Shown piece after piece: positions 36,941 to 46,954 of a DNA stretch of 64,000 nt. Location: contig CBDHHC010000024.1 in assembly GCA_965263345.1 (NCBI GenBank), positions 744,001 through 808,000 of the forward strand, written 5' to 3'. The first letter of the stretch is position 1, and the number at the start of each line of letters is the position of its first letter. The notes under the pieces were generated by a model. That model was not told the origin of the DNA, did no database searches, and was given only the letters and a program-made list of their open reading frames with translations. The translations under genes and the position numbers were made by a program. The stretch is from CBDHHC01 sp965263345. Lineage in GTDB: Bacteria > Pseudomonadota > Alphaproteobacteria > Rhizobiales > CBDHHC01.

Positions 36941-37216
36941 ATGCCTGATACAATTGATGAAATTGAAATTCGCAAAAAAAAGGCATTTTATCGAGCAAAT
37001 CACAGAGGCACAAAAGAGATGGATATTCTTTTGGGTCGCTTTGCTGAAGAAAAACTGCCAAATATGTCACAAGATGTACTGTTAAACTTTGAAAACTTTC
37101 TCTCTGTACCAGACCGTGATCTTGAGTCATGGATCATTCGCGATGAATACGAAAGCAAGGGTGAATTTAAACAATTGATACTTGAGCTAAGACAGTTCCA
37201 TGGATTAGCTAGCTAG
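36941..37216 (+). CDS. sdhE: succinate dehydrogenase assembly factor (FAD-attachment factor) SdhE
   Basis: SdhE (SdhAF2/Sdh5 homologue) promotes covalent flavinylation of SdhA. The 91-residue protein carries the family core YRANHRGTKEMDILLGRFAEEKL (RGxxEMD) and an acidic, Trp-containing tail (DRDLESWIIRDEY). It has AAAAGGA upstream and sits 25 bases before mfd on the same strand, with recG divergent. Confidence 0.95.
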   Translation: MPDTIDEIEIRKKKAFYRANHRGTKEMDILLGRFAEEKLPNMSQDVLLNFENFLSVPDRDLESWIIRDEYESKGEFKQLILELRQFHGLAS

Positions 37217-37240
37217 TTGGTTCATTAATAGAGGTTTTTC

Positions 37241-40200
37241 ATGCTTCCGATTGATAAAATTCATGGCCTCTGTCATGCCGCAGGGCATGCTGCAATTACA
37301 GGAGTGCCAGAAGGGCTGGATGGATATATTCTTGGTGAAATTGCCAAGGGCATTGCTCTGGAGGACACACCTGGGATTATACTACATATCGCAAGAGATG
37401 ATCAGCGATTAGAGCAAACATCATCAGCCATACGCTTTTTTACACCTGATGTTAAAGTTATAAACTTTCCAGCTTGGGATTGCGTACCCTATGATCGCAT
37501 ATCACCCAATCAGAGCATTATTGCCAAAAGAATATCGACACTTGCCAGACTGGCAATTACCAAAAATAAAACTCCAACAATTATATTATCAACTATTAAC
37601 GCAGTTTTACAAAGAATTCCTTCCCGTGATTTCATAAAAAAAATTATGTTTCGCATTGCTTCAGGCAATAATATAAATATGGAAAAGCTCATTACACGCA
37701 TTGAAGCAATGGGCTTTGTACGAACTGGAACCGTAATGGAAGTTGGTGAGTATGCAACACGTGGCGGTATTCTAGACTTATTCCCACCAGGACGAACAAA
37801 ACCAATTAGACTAGATTTTTTTGGAGACACACTTGAGAGCATTCGTCAATTTGATGCGGAAACCCAGCGCACAACTCAAAGACTAGATAAAATAATATTG
37901 TTGCCAATCTCAGAATTGGCATATGGTAAATCAATTACAAGCCTCTTTCGTCAACGCTATGTAGAACTATTCGGCGCCGTAACTACACAAGATCCTTTAT
38001 ACGAAGCAGTCTCCTCAGGACAACGCTTCCAGGGTATTGAACATTGGCTTCCATTATTTCATGAACAACTAGAAACTGTATTTGACTATCTTACAAATCC
38101 ACTCATCAGTTTTGATCACCTTGTTGAAGATGCTCGTTTGAGACGAACTGAACAGATACAGGACCACTATAGCGCAAGAGAAGAAGCTTTAGAGCAAGCA
38201 ACATTTGGGGCAGCCCCATATAAACCTATCCCACCAGAGTTACTATTTTTATCAGAACAGGAATGGAATGATAACTTAAACAACTGTCGAATTAGAACAT
38301 TTTCTGCTTTTGAAACACCTAATGACTTAAAAGGTCTCCAAAGTTTCTCATTCGAGGGGCGTCAAGGGAAAACCTTTGCGGCTGAACGCTCAAGCGAAGC
38401 TGTTAACCTATTTGATAAAGTCATAGAGCACATACATCAAATAAAAAATAAAGGAAAAAAAGCACATATCGCATGTTGGAGTAATGGTGCTAGAGAGAGA
38501 TTGCAAGCACTATTGCAGGATCACAATCTCAAGAACTTGCAAAAAATAACTTCTTGGCCCGAAGTGAAAAAACTATCTGATAAAGATGTCGGGATCTGTA
38601 TTTTAGGCATAGAACGAGGCTTTGAAACACCTGATTTCTCAATAATTGGCGAACAAGATATCCTAGGTGACCGTCTAGTTAGAGCGAAAAAACGTAACAA
38701 AAAAGGGGCTGATGTCCTTTCAGAAGCTGCCAGCTTAAGTCTGAATGATTTGGTCGTTCACACCGATCATGGTATTGGCCGATTTATTGGCTTGAAAACC
38801 ATAGAAGCCTTGGGAGCTCCACACGATTGCCTGGAACTTGAATATCACGGAGGAGATAAACTTTTTCTCCCAGTTGAAAATATCGAACTATTATCAAGAT
38901 ACAGTTCTAGTGACTTAGTAATACAATTAGACCGATTAGGTGGAACAGCTTGGCAAAGTAGAAAAGCAAAACTAAAAAAACGTATCCTGGAAATAGCAGA
39001 TAAATTAATTAAAATCGCTGCGATAAGAGAACTAAAAGAAGCTCCCGTCCTACAACCACCACAAGGTGCCTATGATGAGTTCTGTGCAAGGTTCCCATAT
39101 GAAGAAACAGAAGATCAAGACGCAAGTATACAAGCAGTTCTAGAAGATCTCGCAAGCGGACGCCCCATGGATAGACTTGTATGTGGTGATGTAGGCTTTG
39201 GAAAAACAGAAGTAGCACTTCGTTCTGCACTCGTAGCTGTTATGTCTGGAAAGCAAGTCGCTGTTGTTGTCCCCACAACATTACTCGCAAGACAGCACTA
39301 CAATACATTCAAAGAACGCTTTAAAGGTTTCCCAATTAAAGTTGCCCATGCATCACGTCTCGTCGGTTTAAAAGAATTAAACGTGGTAAAAAAAGACCTG
39401 CAATCTGGTCAAATTGATATTGTGGTAGGAACACATGCTCTGTTAGGCAAATCGATCGAATTTGATGATTTAGGTTTACTCATCATTGATGAAGAACAAC
39501 ATTTTGGGGTACAACATAAAGAACGTTTAAAAGCACTCAGAGAAGATATTCATGTACTAACACTCACTGCAACACCAATTCCAAGAACACTACAACTCGC
39601 TCTCACTGGTGTACGTGAGCTATCTTTAATCACAACCCCACCGGTAGACCGACTTGCAGTAAGGACATACATCTCACCATTTGACCCAATCATTTTGCGT
39701 GAAGCTTTGTTACGTGAACGTTTCAGAGGGGGGCAAAGCTTTTATGTCTGCCCTCGAATATCAGATTTAAGTGAAATAGAAGAATTCCTAGCTGACTACA
39801 TTCCCGAATTAAAAGTTGTTAAAGCTCATGGGCAGATGCCAGCAGGCCAACTCGAAGATATCATGAACGCTTTCTATGACAGAGAATACGACGTTCTCTT
39901 ATCGACAACAATAGTTGAATCTGGCTTAGACATTCCTACTGCAAACACACTAGTCATTCACCGTGCTGATATGTTTGGTTTAGCACAGCTTTATCAACTT
40001 CGGGGTCGAGTTGGACGCTCTAAAACACGAGCTTATGCGTATTTCACAATACCCGCAGATCAAAAATTAACATCTACAGCTGAGAAGAGATTAAAAGTAC
40101 TACAATCTCTCGATACTCTTGGGGCTGGGTTTAATTTAGCAAGCCATGATATGGATATAAGAGGAGCGGGTAACCTTCTAGGAGATGAGCAGTCTGGACA

Positions 40201-40759
40201 CATTAAAGAAGTTGGCTTTGAGCTCTACCAATCAATGCTAGAAGAAGCTGTAGCTATGCTAAAAGATGGTGGATCAATTGAAGTTGAGGATCAATGGTCG
40301 CCACAAATCTCAATAGGAACCGCTGTACTCATACCTGAAAACTATATTCCTGATCTACAATTGCGCTTAGATCTTTATAGACGTCTATCTAAAGTTGAAG
40401 ATCCTGGAGACCTTGAGAGTTTTGCTGTTGAACTAGCAGATCGATTTGGTTCTCTGCCAAATGAAGTTAAATACCTACTGGAAATTGTTCGCATAAAAAC
40501 CTATTGCCGAAGAGCAAATGTAGAACAAATAGAAGCAGGGCCCAAAGGAGCCGTTATAACATTCCGCAACAATAACTTCGACAATCCTGAGGGTTTACTA
40601 GGTTTTGTAAATGAATGGAAAGACACAGTTAAAATACAACCTGACCACAAATTACTTTACCAAGTACAATGGGACACACCTGAAAGTCGCTTAAAAGGTT
40701 GTCGCGCACTTATTAAAAGACTTGCTGACATTGCTGAGGAAAAAAAACAAGCCGCATAA
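37241..40759 (+). CDS. mfd: transcription-repair coupling factor Mfd
   Basis: Mfd removes RNA polymerase stalled at DNA lesions and recruits UvrAB. At 1172 residues it is full length: an N-terminal UvrB-like module (VINFPAWDCVPYDRISPN, FVRTGTVMEVGEYATRGGILDLFPPG), a CarD-like RNA polymerase interaction domain near 490-560 (LSLNDLVVHTDHGIGRFIGLK), the RecG-like translocase with LVCGDVGFGKTEVALR, IIDEEQHFGVQHKERLK, TATPIPRTLQLALTGVRELS and QLRGRVGRS, and the C-terminal TRCF domain. It is paired with sdhE and converges on the PopA-like gene. Confidence 0.98.
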   Translation: MLPIDKIHGLCHAAGHAAITGVPEGLDGYILGEIAKGIALEDTPGIILHIARDDQRLEQTSSAIRFFTPDVKVINFPAWDCVPYDRISPNQSIIAKRISTLARLAITKNKTPTIILSTINAVLQRIPSRDFIKKIMFRIASGNNINMEKLITRIEAMGFVRTGTVMEVGEYATRGGILDLFPPGRTKPIRLDFFGDTLESIRQFDAETQRTTQRLDKIILLPISELAYGKSITSLFRQRYVELFGAVTTQDPLYEAVSSGQRFQGIEHWLPLFHEQLETVFDYLTNPLISFDHLVEDARLRRTEQIQDHYSAREEALEQATFGAAPYKPIPPELLFLSEQEWNDNLNNCRIRTFSAFETPNDLKGLQSFSFEGRQGKTFAAERSSEAVNLFDKVIEHIHQIKNKGKKAHIACWSNGARERLQALLQDHNLKNLQKITSWPEVKKLSDKDVGICILGIERGFETPDFSIIGEQDILGDRLVRAKKRNKKGADVLSEAASLSLNDLVVHTDHGIGRFIGLKTIEALGAPHDCLELEYHGGDKLFLPVENIELLSRYSSSDLVIQLDRLGGTAWQSRKAKLKKRILEIADKLIKIAAIRELKEAPVLQPPQGAYDEFCARFPYEETEDQDASIQAVLEDLASGRPMDRLVCGDVGFGKTEVALRSALVAVMSGKQVAVVVPTTLLARQHYNTFKERFKGFPIKVAHASRLVGLKELNVVKKDLQSGQIDIVVGTHALLGKSIEFDDLGLLIIDEEQHFGVQHKERLKALREDIHVLTLTATPIPRTLQLALTGVRELSLITTPPVDRLAVRTYISPFDPIILREALLRERFRGGQSFYVCPRISDLSEIEEFLADYIPELKVVKAHGQMPAGQLEDIMNAFYDREYDVLLSTTIVESGLDIPTANTLVIHRADMFGLAQLYQLRGRVGRSKTRAYAYFTIPADQKLTSTAEKRLKVLQSLDTLGAGFNLASHDMDIRGAGNLLGDEQSGHIKEVGFELYQSMLEEAVAMLKDGGSIEVEDQWSPQISIGTAVLIPENYIPDLQLRLDLYRRLSKVEDPGDLESFAVELADRFGSLPNEVKYLLEIVRIKTYCRRANVEQIEAGPKGAVITFRNNNFDNPEGLLGFVNEWKDTVKIQPDHKLLYQVQWDTPESRLKGCRALIKRLADIAEEKKQAA

Positions 40760-40774
40760 TTTTTGTGTAGCGGT

Positions 40775-42118
40775 TTATTCGGGCTTAGTTGTTCTCCAAG
40801 CACGATCTATAATTGTTTCAGCATCATCCGCTTCCTGATAACTGGTAACGCCAGTATTCATCGCCACTGAGACAGGGTGATTGTGGCCTTGTATCGCGAA
40901 CTCAGTGAAATGAATAACACCTGCAATTCTACGAATGGCTTGCACAGCTTGATTGGACCTTGTATCTGGTAAAACAACCATAAAGCGGTGCCCAGAATAG
41001 CGAGCAGCTAGATCCTCACCTCGCACCAATATACCAATTAATTCACCAATTTGACGGATAACTCTATCTCCGGCAGCATACCCTAAAATTTCATTGATCT
41101 GCTTCATATTTTTAATTTCTAGTGCCACAACAGCAAAAGTTTGGCTCGTGCGCTCAGTATCTGAAATGATATCTGACAAATGCTCGTACATGAACCCACG
41201 GCTGTATAATCCAGTTAAGGCATCATTTGTAGCGAAATGTTTTGCTTCTGAATATATTTGATGCAGAGAGTTGCGGAAACGCTGTTCGCGAATGAGTGCA
41301 AGAGTCCTGATCTGCAATTCATCCTGGCTTACAGGCTTCTCAATAACGTCAGTTACACCTGCTTCATAGGCAATAGATAGATCTTTAATGCACCCTTGAT
41401 CAATAAGCAAAAGTATAGGTAAATTGAAAAACTTCGAATTTCGCCTCATATCTCGAGCGAAATCAAGATATTGCTCTGGTTGAGAACCCGCATCTATCAA
41501 AATCGTATCAAACTCTGAGCGGTTAAGGTAATCAACTGCCGTAGAGAAAGTCAGTGCCCCTATCAAAGTAGCACGTTTATAAAGTGCATTCTCAATAATT
41601 GCAAAACCTTCAGCATTACCCATAAAAAGGATATTCGCATTTTCAAGTTTGGTTGGTGGAAGAATAGGAGATGGAGCATCAGTACCGTATTTGGCAGAAG
41701 TATTAAGTCTCCTTACTAATTCTTCATGCATTGTATTAAGGCGTACAAGAGATGAAACTCTATGACAAATCTGCTCGGACTTAATGGAACCGATCAATAG
41801 GTCATCGATATCTCCTTCAACACCGTCAAGAGACATATTATGGGTACCACCCACCATTAACACTCTCATGCGGCTGGATAATGCACTTTCCTTTAGTGTC
41901 CGAGCCAAAGCTACAAATGCTTTTGGGTTTTCCTTAGCTTCTGGAGAATCCATATTGAGGATAACAACATCAGGTCGCCTTTCACCAGAAACTTCTGCTG
42001 CGCTCTGTGCTATACTTCCGGCATATGTTTCAAAGCCCGATGTATGCAAAGTTTTAACCAAATCGTTCTCGGCTGTATCATCTTTGCCGACGATTAAGAC
42101 ACGTGCAGCCCCATACAT
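40775..42118 (-). CDS. REC-REC-GGDEF protein with degenerate active site and intact I-site (PopA/PleD-like)
   Basis: Two receiver-like domains (about 5-125 and 160-275) precede a GGDEF domain (295-445; NDALTGLYSRG at 298-308). In the first receiver D57 could be the phosphoacceptor; in the second D209, with KP at 261-262. The catalytic GGDEF loop is SGHRF (375-379), so cyclase activity is very unlikely. The inhibitory-site RxxD (R366-D369, RGED) is kept exactly five residues upstream, so c-di-GMP binding is likely. The same combination defines Caulobacter PopA, a c-di-GMP effector that helps deliver CtrA to ClpXP. Orthology is inferred from architecture; a PleD with a lost active site is the alternative. 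Confidence 0.88.
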   Translation of the reverse strand: MYGAARVLIVGKDDTAENDLVKTLHTSGFETYAGSIAQSAAEVSGERRPDVVILNMDSPEAKENPKAFVALARTLKESALSSRMRVLMVGGTHNMSLDGVEGDIDDLLIGSIKSEQICHRVSSLVRLNTMHEELVRRLNTSAKYGTDAPSPILPPTKLENANILFMGNAEGFAIIENALYKRATLIGALTFSTAVDYLNRSEFDTILIDAGSQPEQYLDFARDMRRNSKFFNLPILLLIDQGCIKDLSIAYEAGVTDVIEKPVSQDELQIRTLALIREQRFRNSLHQIYSEAKHFATNDALTGLYSRGFMYEHLSDIISDTERTSQTFAVVALEIKNMKQINEILGYAAGDRVIRQIGELIGILVRGEDLAARYSGHRFMVVLPDTRSNQAVQAIRRIAGVIHFTEFAIQGHNHPVSVAMNTGVTSYQEADDAETIIDRAWRTTKPE

Positions 42119-42285
42119 GAAGATTACCCCTTAATATCCCCAAAAAAACATGTTCACAGAGTGAATTCTTTCTATTATCAGATAGAATGTTTAATTTTTA
42201 ATAAAGTAATTACACATTAGATCATGTAAGAAATTGCACTATATATGTAACATATTTTTTTCTTCAAATATTCTCGAAATAGAAA

Positions 42286-43956
42286 TCACTCTCGAAAACT
42301 ATTTGTAATAGGATAACGCCTATCTCGACCAAAATTTCTATTTGAAATTTTTACCCCAGGTGCAGCCTGACGACGCTTATACTCAGAAATATATAATAAA
42401 TGTTCGATTTTTTTAACAATCTCAATATCATGCCCTCTTCTTATAATTTTTTGAATCGGCATTTCTTTTTCAATGAAACATTCTAATATATCATCTAATA
42501 TCTCATATGGAGGAAGACTATCCTGATCTTTCTGGTTTTCTCTAAGTTCTGCAGATGGAGCCTTAACAATAATATTTTCAGGTATGACCTCTCCCTCAGG
42601 CCCCATCACCCCTTTTGGCAGAGATTTATTTCTAAATCTAGATAAAGCATAAACTTCTGTTTTATATATATCTTTAATAGGATTATAGCCTCCATTCATA
42701 TCACCATACAAAGTGGCATAACCAACAGAAACTTCGGATTTGTTTCCTGTAGTTACGACCATTTTGCCAAACTTGTTTGAGATAGCCATAAGAATAAGTC
42801 CTCTCGTTCTGGACTGTATGTTCTCATTCGTAACATCATGTTCACGGTTAGTATGAAATATCTCAGCCAAACAATCTTCAAAAGCATGGACAGGCTTATG
42901 AATGTCGACACGATCGTATTTTATTCCAAGAGCTTTAGCGCACTGCTCTGCATCTATTAAGCTCTCATCACTGGTATAGTCATAAGGCAACATAACACTA
43001 TGCACCCTATCCGCACCTAAAGCATCTACAGAAATAGCTGCACAAAGAGCAGAATCAATACCACCTGACAATCCCAGCACCACCCCAGGAAAACCATTCT
43101 TATTAACATAGTCTCTTAAACCAGTAACTGCAGCCAGATAAATAGCTTCTAATCCCTCTTCAATTATACTTAATGCAGCTTGTTCACAGCTCCATTTTCC
43201 ATTCTTTTTCACCCAGTCTGAAACTGAAATACCCTCTTGCCACGCAGGCATTTGTATACACATTTTACTATCCGAATTTAAAATGAAAGACCCCCCATCA
43301 AATACTAGCTCATCCTGCCCTCCATACTGGTTTACATATATCAAAGGCAATTTCGTTTCTGTGATACGTGATGTTACAACATTCATTCGAATATCATGCT
43401 TCCCATGGCAAAATGGAGAACCATTAGGGACAATTAAAATTTCCGCACCTGTTTCTTGCAGGCACTCACAAACATCTGAAGACCATATATCCTCGCAGAT
43501 TGGAACCCCCAACCGCACTCCATTAAAGTTAATTGGCCCAGGCATATCTCCTGATGAAAAAACACGTTTCTCATCAAATACACCGTAATTAGGTAAATTA
43601 ACTTTATGACGAACAGTTTCCACTTTCCCATCGGCAAGGAGCGCAACACTATTATAAAGCTTATCATTTTCACGCCAAGGGAGCCCTAAAAGTATAGCCG
43701 TCTCCTTAGCTAATGTAATCTTCGCAAGATCTTCAATAGCCTCCTTCGCAGAATTAATAAAGGCAGATTTAAGAACCAGGTCTTCAGGTGGGTAACCAAC
43801 TAAAAAGAGTTCAGAAAAAACAATGAGGTCAACATTTTCTTGAGAGACCTGTTTATAGGCTCTTCTTACAATTTTACTATTACCAGAAATATCACCAACA
43901 ATAGGATTATACTGAGCGAGTGCTATCTTCATTTGCTCTTTTGTCACATGTGCCAT
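42286..43956 (-). CDS. nadE: glutamine-dependent NAD+ synthetase
   Basis: NadE amidates nicotinate adenine dinucleotide with ammonia from glutamine. At 556 residues it has an N-terminal nitrilase-like amidase (VDLIVFSELFLVGYPPEDL, RHKVNLPNYGVFDEKR, GVPICEDIWSSDVCE, giving the Glu-Lys-Cys triad) and a C-terminal synthetase with VLGLSGGIDSALCAAISVDALG, NIQSRTRGLILMAISNK and TTGNKSEVSVGYATLYGDMNGGYNPIKD. ATG 43956 is the longest start; ATG 43932 (MKIALAQYNPIVGD) matches the usual family start and is a good alternative. It lies downstream of aroG on the same strand, separated by a hairpin. Confidence 0.97.
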   Translation of the reverse strand: MAHVTKEQMKIALAQYNPIVGDISGNSKIVRRAYKQVSQENVDLIVFSELFLVGYPPEDLVLKSAFINSAKEAIEDLAKITLAKETAILLGLPWRENDKLYNSVALLADGKVETVRHKVNLPNYGVFDEKRVFSSGDMPGPINFNGVRLGVPICEDIWSSDVCECLQETGAEILIVPNGSPFCHGKHDIRMNVVTSRITETKLPLIYVNQYGGQDELVFDGGSFILNSDSKMCIQMPAWQEGISVSDWVKKNGKWSCEQAALSIIEEGLEAIYLAAVTGLRDYVNKNGFPGVVLGLSGGIDSALCAAISVDALGADRVHSVMLPYDYTSDESLIDAEQCAKALGIKYDRVDIHKPVHAFEDCLAEIFHTNREHDVTNENIQSRTRGLILMAISNKFGKMVVTTGNKSEVSVGYATLYGDMNGGYNPIKDIYKTEVYALSRFRNKSLPKGVMGPEGEVIPENIIVKAPSAELRENQKDQDSLPPYEILDDILECFIEKEMPIQKIIRRGHDIEIVKKIEHLLYISEYKRRQAAPGVKISNRNFGRDRRYPITNSFRE

Positions 43957-44089
43957 GTTTTTACTTATTCTCGATTAAGATTTTATCTTTATTAAATAAA
44001 TATAAAATTACAAATTAAACAAAGCTATAATGCATGAGGGAAATACATAGTTGAGCAAAAAAATATATGAACAATAGTTTATTGATATA

Positions 44090-44121
44090 TTCCAGGCATA
44101 TTGAATGCCTGGAAAGTTTTT
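44090..44121. terminator. perfect hairpin downstream of aroG
   Basis: TTCCAGGCAT (44090-44099) and ATGCCTGGAA (44105-44114) form a perfect 10-bp stem with a 5-base loop. It lies 15 bases beyond the aroG stop and so should end the aroG message. The TTTTT tract (44117-44121), however, is on the plus-strand side; on the minus strand the stem is followed only by TATATCAATAAAC. Confidence 0.5.
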
Positions 44122-44135
44122 ATCTAATGCCCAAC

Positions 44136-45530
44136 CTATGCAGGAATTGAAGTATTGGATGCAAAACCCTCCGAGAGTTTTGAGCGTTCCTTATTAAGGC
44201 GTTCTGCAATAATAAATGCCAATTCAATAGACTGATCGCCGTTCAACCTTGGATCGCAATGTGTATGATAACGATCTGAAAGATCTTCCTCTCCAACAGG
44301 TCTTGCCCCACCAGTACACTCAGTAACATCTTTACCAGTCATTTCAATGTGTAATCCACCAGGATAAGTCCCTTCAGAATTATGAATATCAAAGAAATTC
44401 TCAACTTCCTTAACAACATAATCAAACGGACGCGTTTTATAACCATTGGCTGCCTTTATTGTATTGCCATGCATGGGATCACAAGACCAGACAACGATAT
44501 GTCCCTCACGTTTTACAGCTTGAATAAGTTTAGGCAAATGTTCAGCGACATTATCTTTGCCAAAACGACAAATAAGAGTGATGCGACCAGATTCATTCTC
44601 AGGGTTTAAAGTATCTAGAAGCTTTAACAAGCCATCAGCTTCCATAGATGGTCCACACTTAATACCAATAGGGTTTTTAATCCCCCTCATAAATTCAACA
44701 TGTGCATGGTCTGGTTGCCGCGTACGATCACCGATCCATAAAAAGTGACCACTAGTTGCGTACCAATCATTTGAGGTAGAATCTATACGAGTGAAAGCTT
44801 GTTCATAATTCAGCAATAGGGCTTCATGGCTAGTGAAAAACCTTGTTTCCCGTAATTGCTGAGTATTTTCTGGTGTAATACCACAAGCATTCATAAAATT
44901 AAGAGCCTCATCAATCCTCTTAACGATTTCCTGATATTTCTCGCCAGTTGAAGTATCTTTGAGCGAATCTACATTCCACTGATGAATCTGCTCTAAGTTT
45001 GCATATCCACCTTGTGCAAATGCCCGCAATAAATTAAGCGTAGCGGCTGATTGGCGATAAGCCATCAATAAACGCTCAGGATTTGGAATTCTGTTTTCTG
45101 GTGTAAATTCAATATCGTTGATAATATCTCCGCGATAACTTGGTAGTTCTTGATCACCTTGCTTTTCGACAGGAGAGGAACGAGGTTTTGCGAACTGTCC
45201 AGCAATACGTCCAACTTTTACAACAGGACATCCACCAGCAAAGGTCAACGCAACAGACATTCGCATAAAGACGCGGAAAAAATTACGTATTAAATCTGGC
45301 CCATGTTCTGCAAAACTCTCTGCACAATCACCCCCCTGTAATAAGAAGGCTTTACCTGCAGCAACATCTGAAAGTTGCTTTTTCAGATCTCTTGCTTCAC
45401 CAGCAAACACCAGAGGAGGAAAACTCGCGAGACGTCCCTCAACATCTTTGAGTGCATCAAGATCTGGATATTCTGGGACCTGGACAATGGGCAAGGATCT
45501 CCAGCTTGATGGGGACCAGGAGGCTGACAT
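44136..45530 (-). CDS. class II 3-deoxy-7-phosphoheptulonate (DAHP) synthase
   Basis: This enzyme joins phosphoenolpyruvate and erythrose-4-phosphate in the first step of the shikimate pathway. It is the plant-like class II type (464 residues), not the AroF/G/H type: SWRSLPIVQVPEYPD at the start, LLQGGDCAESFAEH with the metal-ligand Cys, KVGRIAGQFAKPRSSPVE, THCDPRLNGDQSIELAFIIAE at the end, plus GPSMEADGLLKLLDTLNP and WSCDPMHGNTI with metal ligands. No other shikimate genes are near. A long leader (about 280 bases) separates it from the divergent YbdK-type gene. Confidence 0.96.
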   Translation of the reverse strand: MSASWSPSSWRSLPIVQVPEYPDLDALKDVEGRLASFPPLVFAGEARDLKKQLSDVAAGKAFLLQGGDCAESFAEHGPDLIRNFFRVFMRMSVALTFAGGCPVVKVGRIAGQFAKPRSSPVEKQGDQELPSYRGDIINDIEFTPENRIPNPERLLMAYRQSAATLNLLRAFAQGGYANLEQIHQWNVDSLKDTSTGEKYQEIVKRIDEALNFMNACGITPENTQQLRETRFFTSHEALLLNYEQAFTRIDSTSNDWYATSGHFLWIGDRTRQPDHAHVEFMRGIKNPIGIKCGPSMEADGLLKLLDTLNPENESGRITLICRFGKDNVAEHLPKLIQAVKREGHIVVWSCDPMHGNTIKAANGYKTRPFDYVVKEVENFFDIHNSEGTYPGGLHIEMTGKDVTECTGGARPVGEEDLSDRYHTHCDPRLNGDQSIELAFIIAERLNKERSKLSEGFASNTSIPA

Positions 45531-45811
45531 TCTTATAACTCCTTTAGTTAATTTATTTGCATAATTATTAAGAAACTCGAAATACGACTACTGACGAGCT
45601 TACCTCAATATTGCAAATTTGTTATGTTATATAGGCTAATCTATTAAAGATTTCTAGATTTTGTTATACTTCTATAGTGAAGTAAGCAAGAGAATTCGTC
45701 AATATTATCTATGGATGAGTTTATTTCAATTAGTTCAGCGCAGTATCAACTTTGATTTAAAAATAAGATCAATCAGCAGTTAAAATTGAAACAAAATACT
45801 TTGGTATAAAT

Positions 45812-46948
45812 ATGCAAATTAAAGAACCAACTTTTACAATAGGTGTAGAAGAAGAATATTTACTCGTAGACCGAGAAACAAGAAACCTTGCGACTCAACA
45901 ACCTAAATCCTTATTGCAAAAATGTGAAGAAGTTCTCAAAAATCAAGTAAGTCCCGAGTTTTTACAGTCTCAGATCGAGATTGGCACTAAAATTTGTAAA
46001 AATATAAAAGAGGTTAGAGAACAAATATGTTATTTGCGTAAGAATATTGCAGAAATATCAAATCATTATAACCTTGCACCAATCGCATCATCAACTCATC
46101 CATTTGCACATTGGACTGAGCAACATCATACGAATAAAGAACGATATAATTTACTGGCACAGGATCTACAATTAGTAGCGAGAAGAATGATTATATCAGG
46201 AATGCACGTCCACATTGGTATCGAAGACGATGAATTGCGTATTGATATCCTAAACCAGGCAAAATATTTTCTCCCTCATCTGCTTGCTCTCTCTACATCA
46301 TCTCCATTCTGGCAAGGTAAAAATACTGGTCTTAAATCATATAGATTATCAATCTTTGATGAACTGCCTAGAACTGGCCTCCCACCAAACTTTCAAAGCT
46401 ATAGTGAATATACAAGAACAATTTCAGTCTTAAAACAAGCAAACATTATTGAAGACGCATCAAAAGTCTGGTGGGACCTAAGACCATCAACTCGATTCCC
46501 AACTGTAGAAATGCGCATTTCAGACATGTGTCCACTTGTTGAGGATTGCATAACCATCGCAGCACTTTTTTTATGTATATGCAGAATGCTATACCGCTTA
46601 AGAGTAAATAATCAGCGTTGGCGGCTTTACCCAATTTTTTTACTTAATGAAAATAGGTGGAGAGCACAGCGTCATGGAATTACAGAAGGCCTTATAGATT
46701 TCGGAAAAGGCGAAGTTATAGAGTTTAAACAATTACTAGAAGAACTACTATATCTAATAAAAGAAGATGCAGAATATTTTGAATGTCAAACAGAATTAAA
46801 TCGAGCAGAAGAAATTCTAAAACAAGGCACAAGTGCAGAACGTCAACTTATGATTTATAATAATTCACTAGAAGAAGGACTAACTGAAAAACAAGCTTTA
46901 ATTAAAATCGTTGATAGCCTGATGGAAGAAACATTAACTGGAATATAA
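45812..46948 (+). CDS. carboxylate-amine ligase, YbdK / glutamate-cysteine ligase 2 family
   Basis: GCS2-type enzymes join an amino acid to a carboxylate with ATP; E. coli YbdK has weak gamma-glutamyl-cysteine ligase activity. The 378-residue protein begins FTIGVEEEYLLVDRETRNLA, a hallmark, and has SQIEIGTKICKNIKEVREQI, GMHVHIGIED (metal/ATP site), LRPSTRFPTVEMRISDMCPLVED and ENRWRAQRHGITEGLIDF. A gor gene lies 1.6 kb away, so a link to glutathione-like thiols is tempting, but the amino-acid substrate is not known. It is convergent with the TetR gene, 6 bases apart. Confidence 0.9.
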   Translation: MQIKEPTFTIGVEEEYLLVDRETRNLATQQPKSLLQKCEEVLKNQVSPEFLQSQIEIGTKICKNIKEVREQICYLRKNIAEISNHYNLAPIASSTHPFAHWTEQHHTNKERYNLLAQDLQLVARRMIISGMHVHIGIEDDELRIDILNQAKYFLPHLLALSTSSPFWQGKNTGLKSYRLSIFDELPRTGLPPNFQSYSEYTRTISVLKQANIIEDASKVWWDLRPSTRFPTVEMRISDMCPLVEDCITIAALFLCICRMLYRLRVNNQRWRLYPIFLLNENRWRAQRHGITEGLIDFGKGEVIEFKQLLEELLYLIKEDAEYFECQTELNRAEEILKQGTSAERQLMIYNNSLEEGLTEKQALIKIVDSLMEETLTGI

Positions 46949-46954
46949 AGACAT

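Noticed and set aside
40750..40780. Terminator between mfd and the PopA-like gene
   Set aside because: AAGCCGC/GCGGTTT forms a 7-bp stem with a G-U pair, but the loop is 14 bases and no T-tract follows on either strand.
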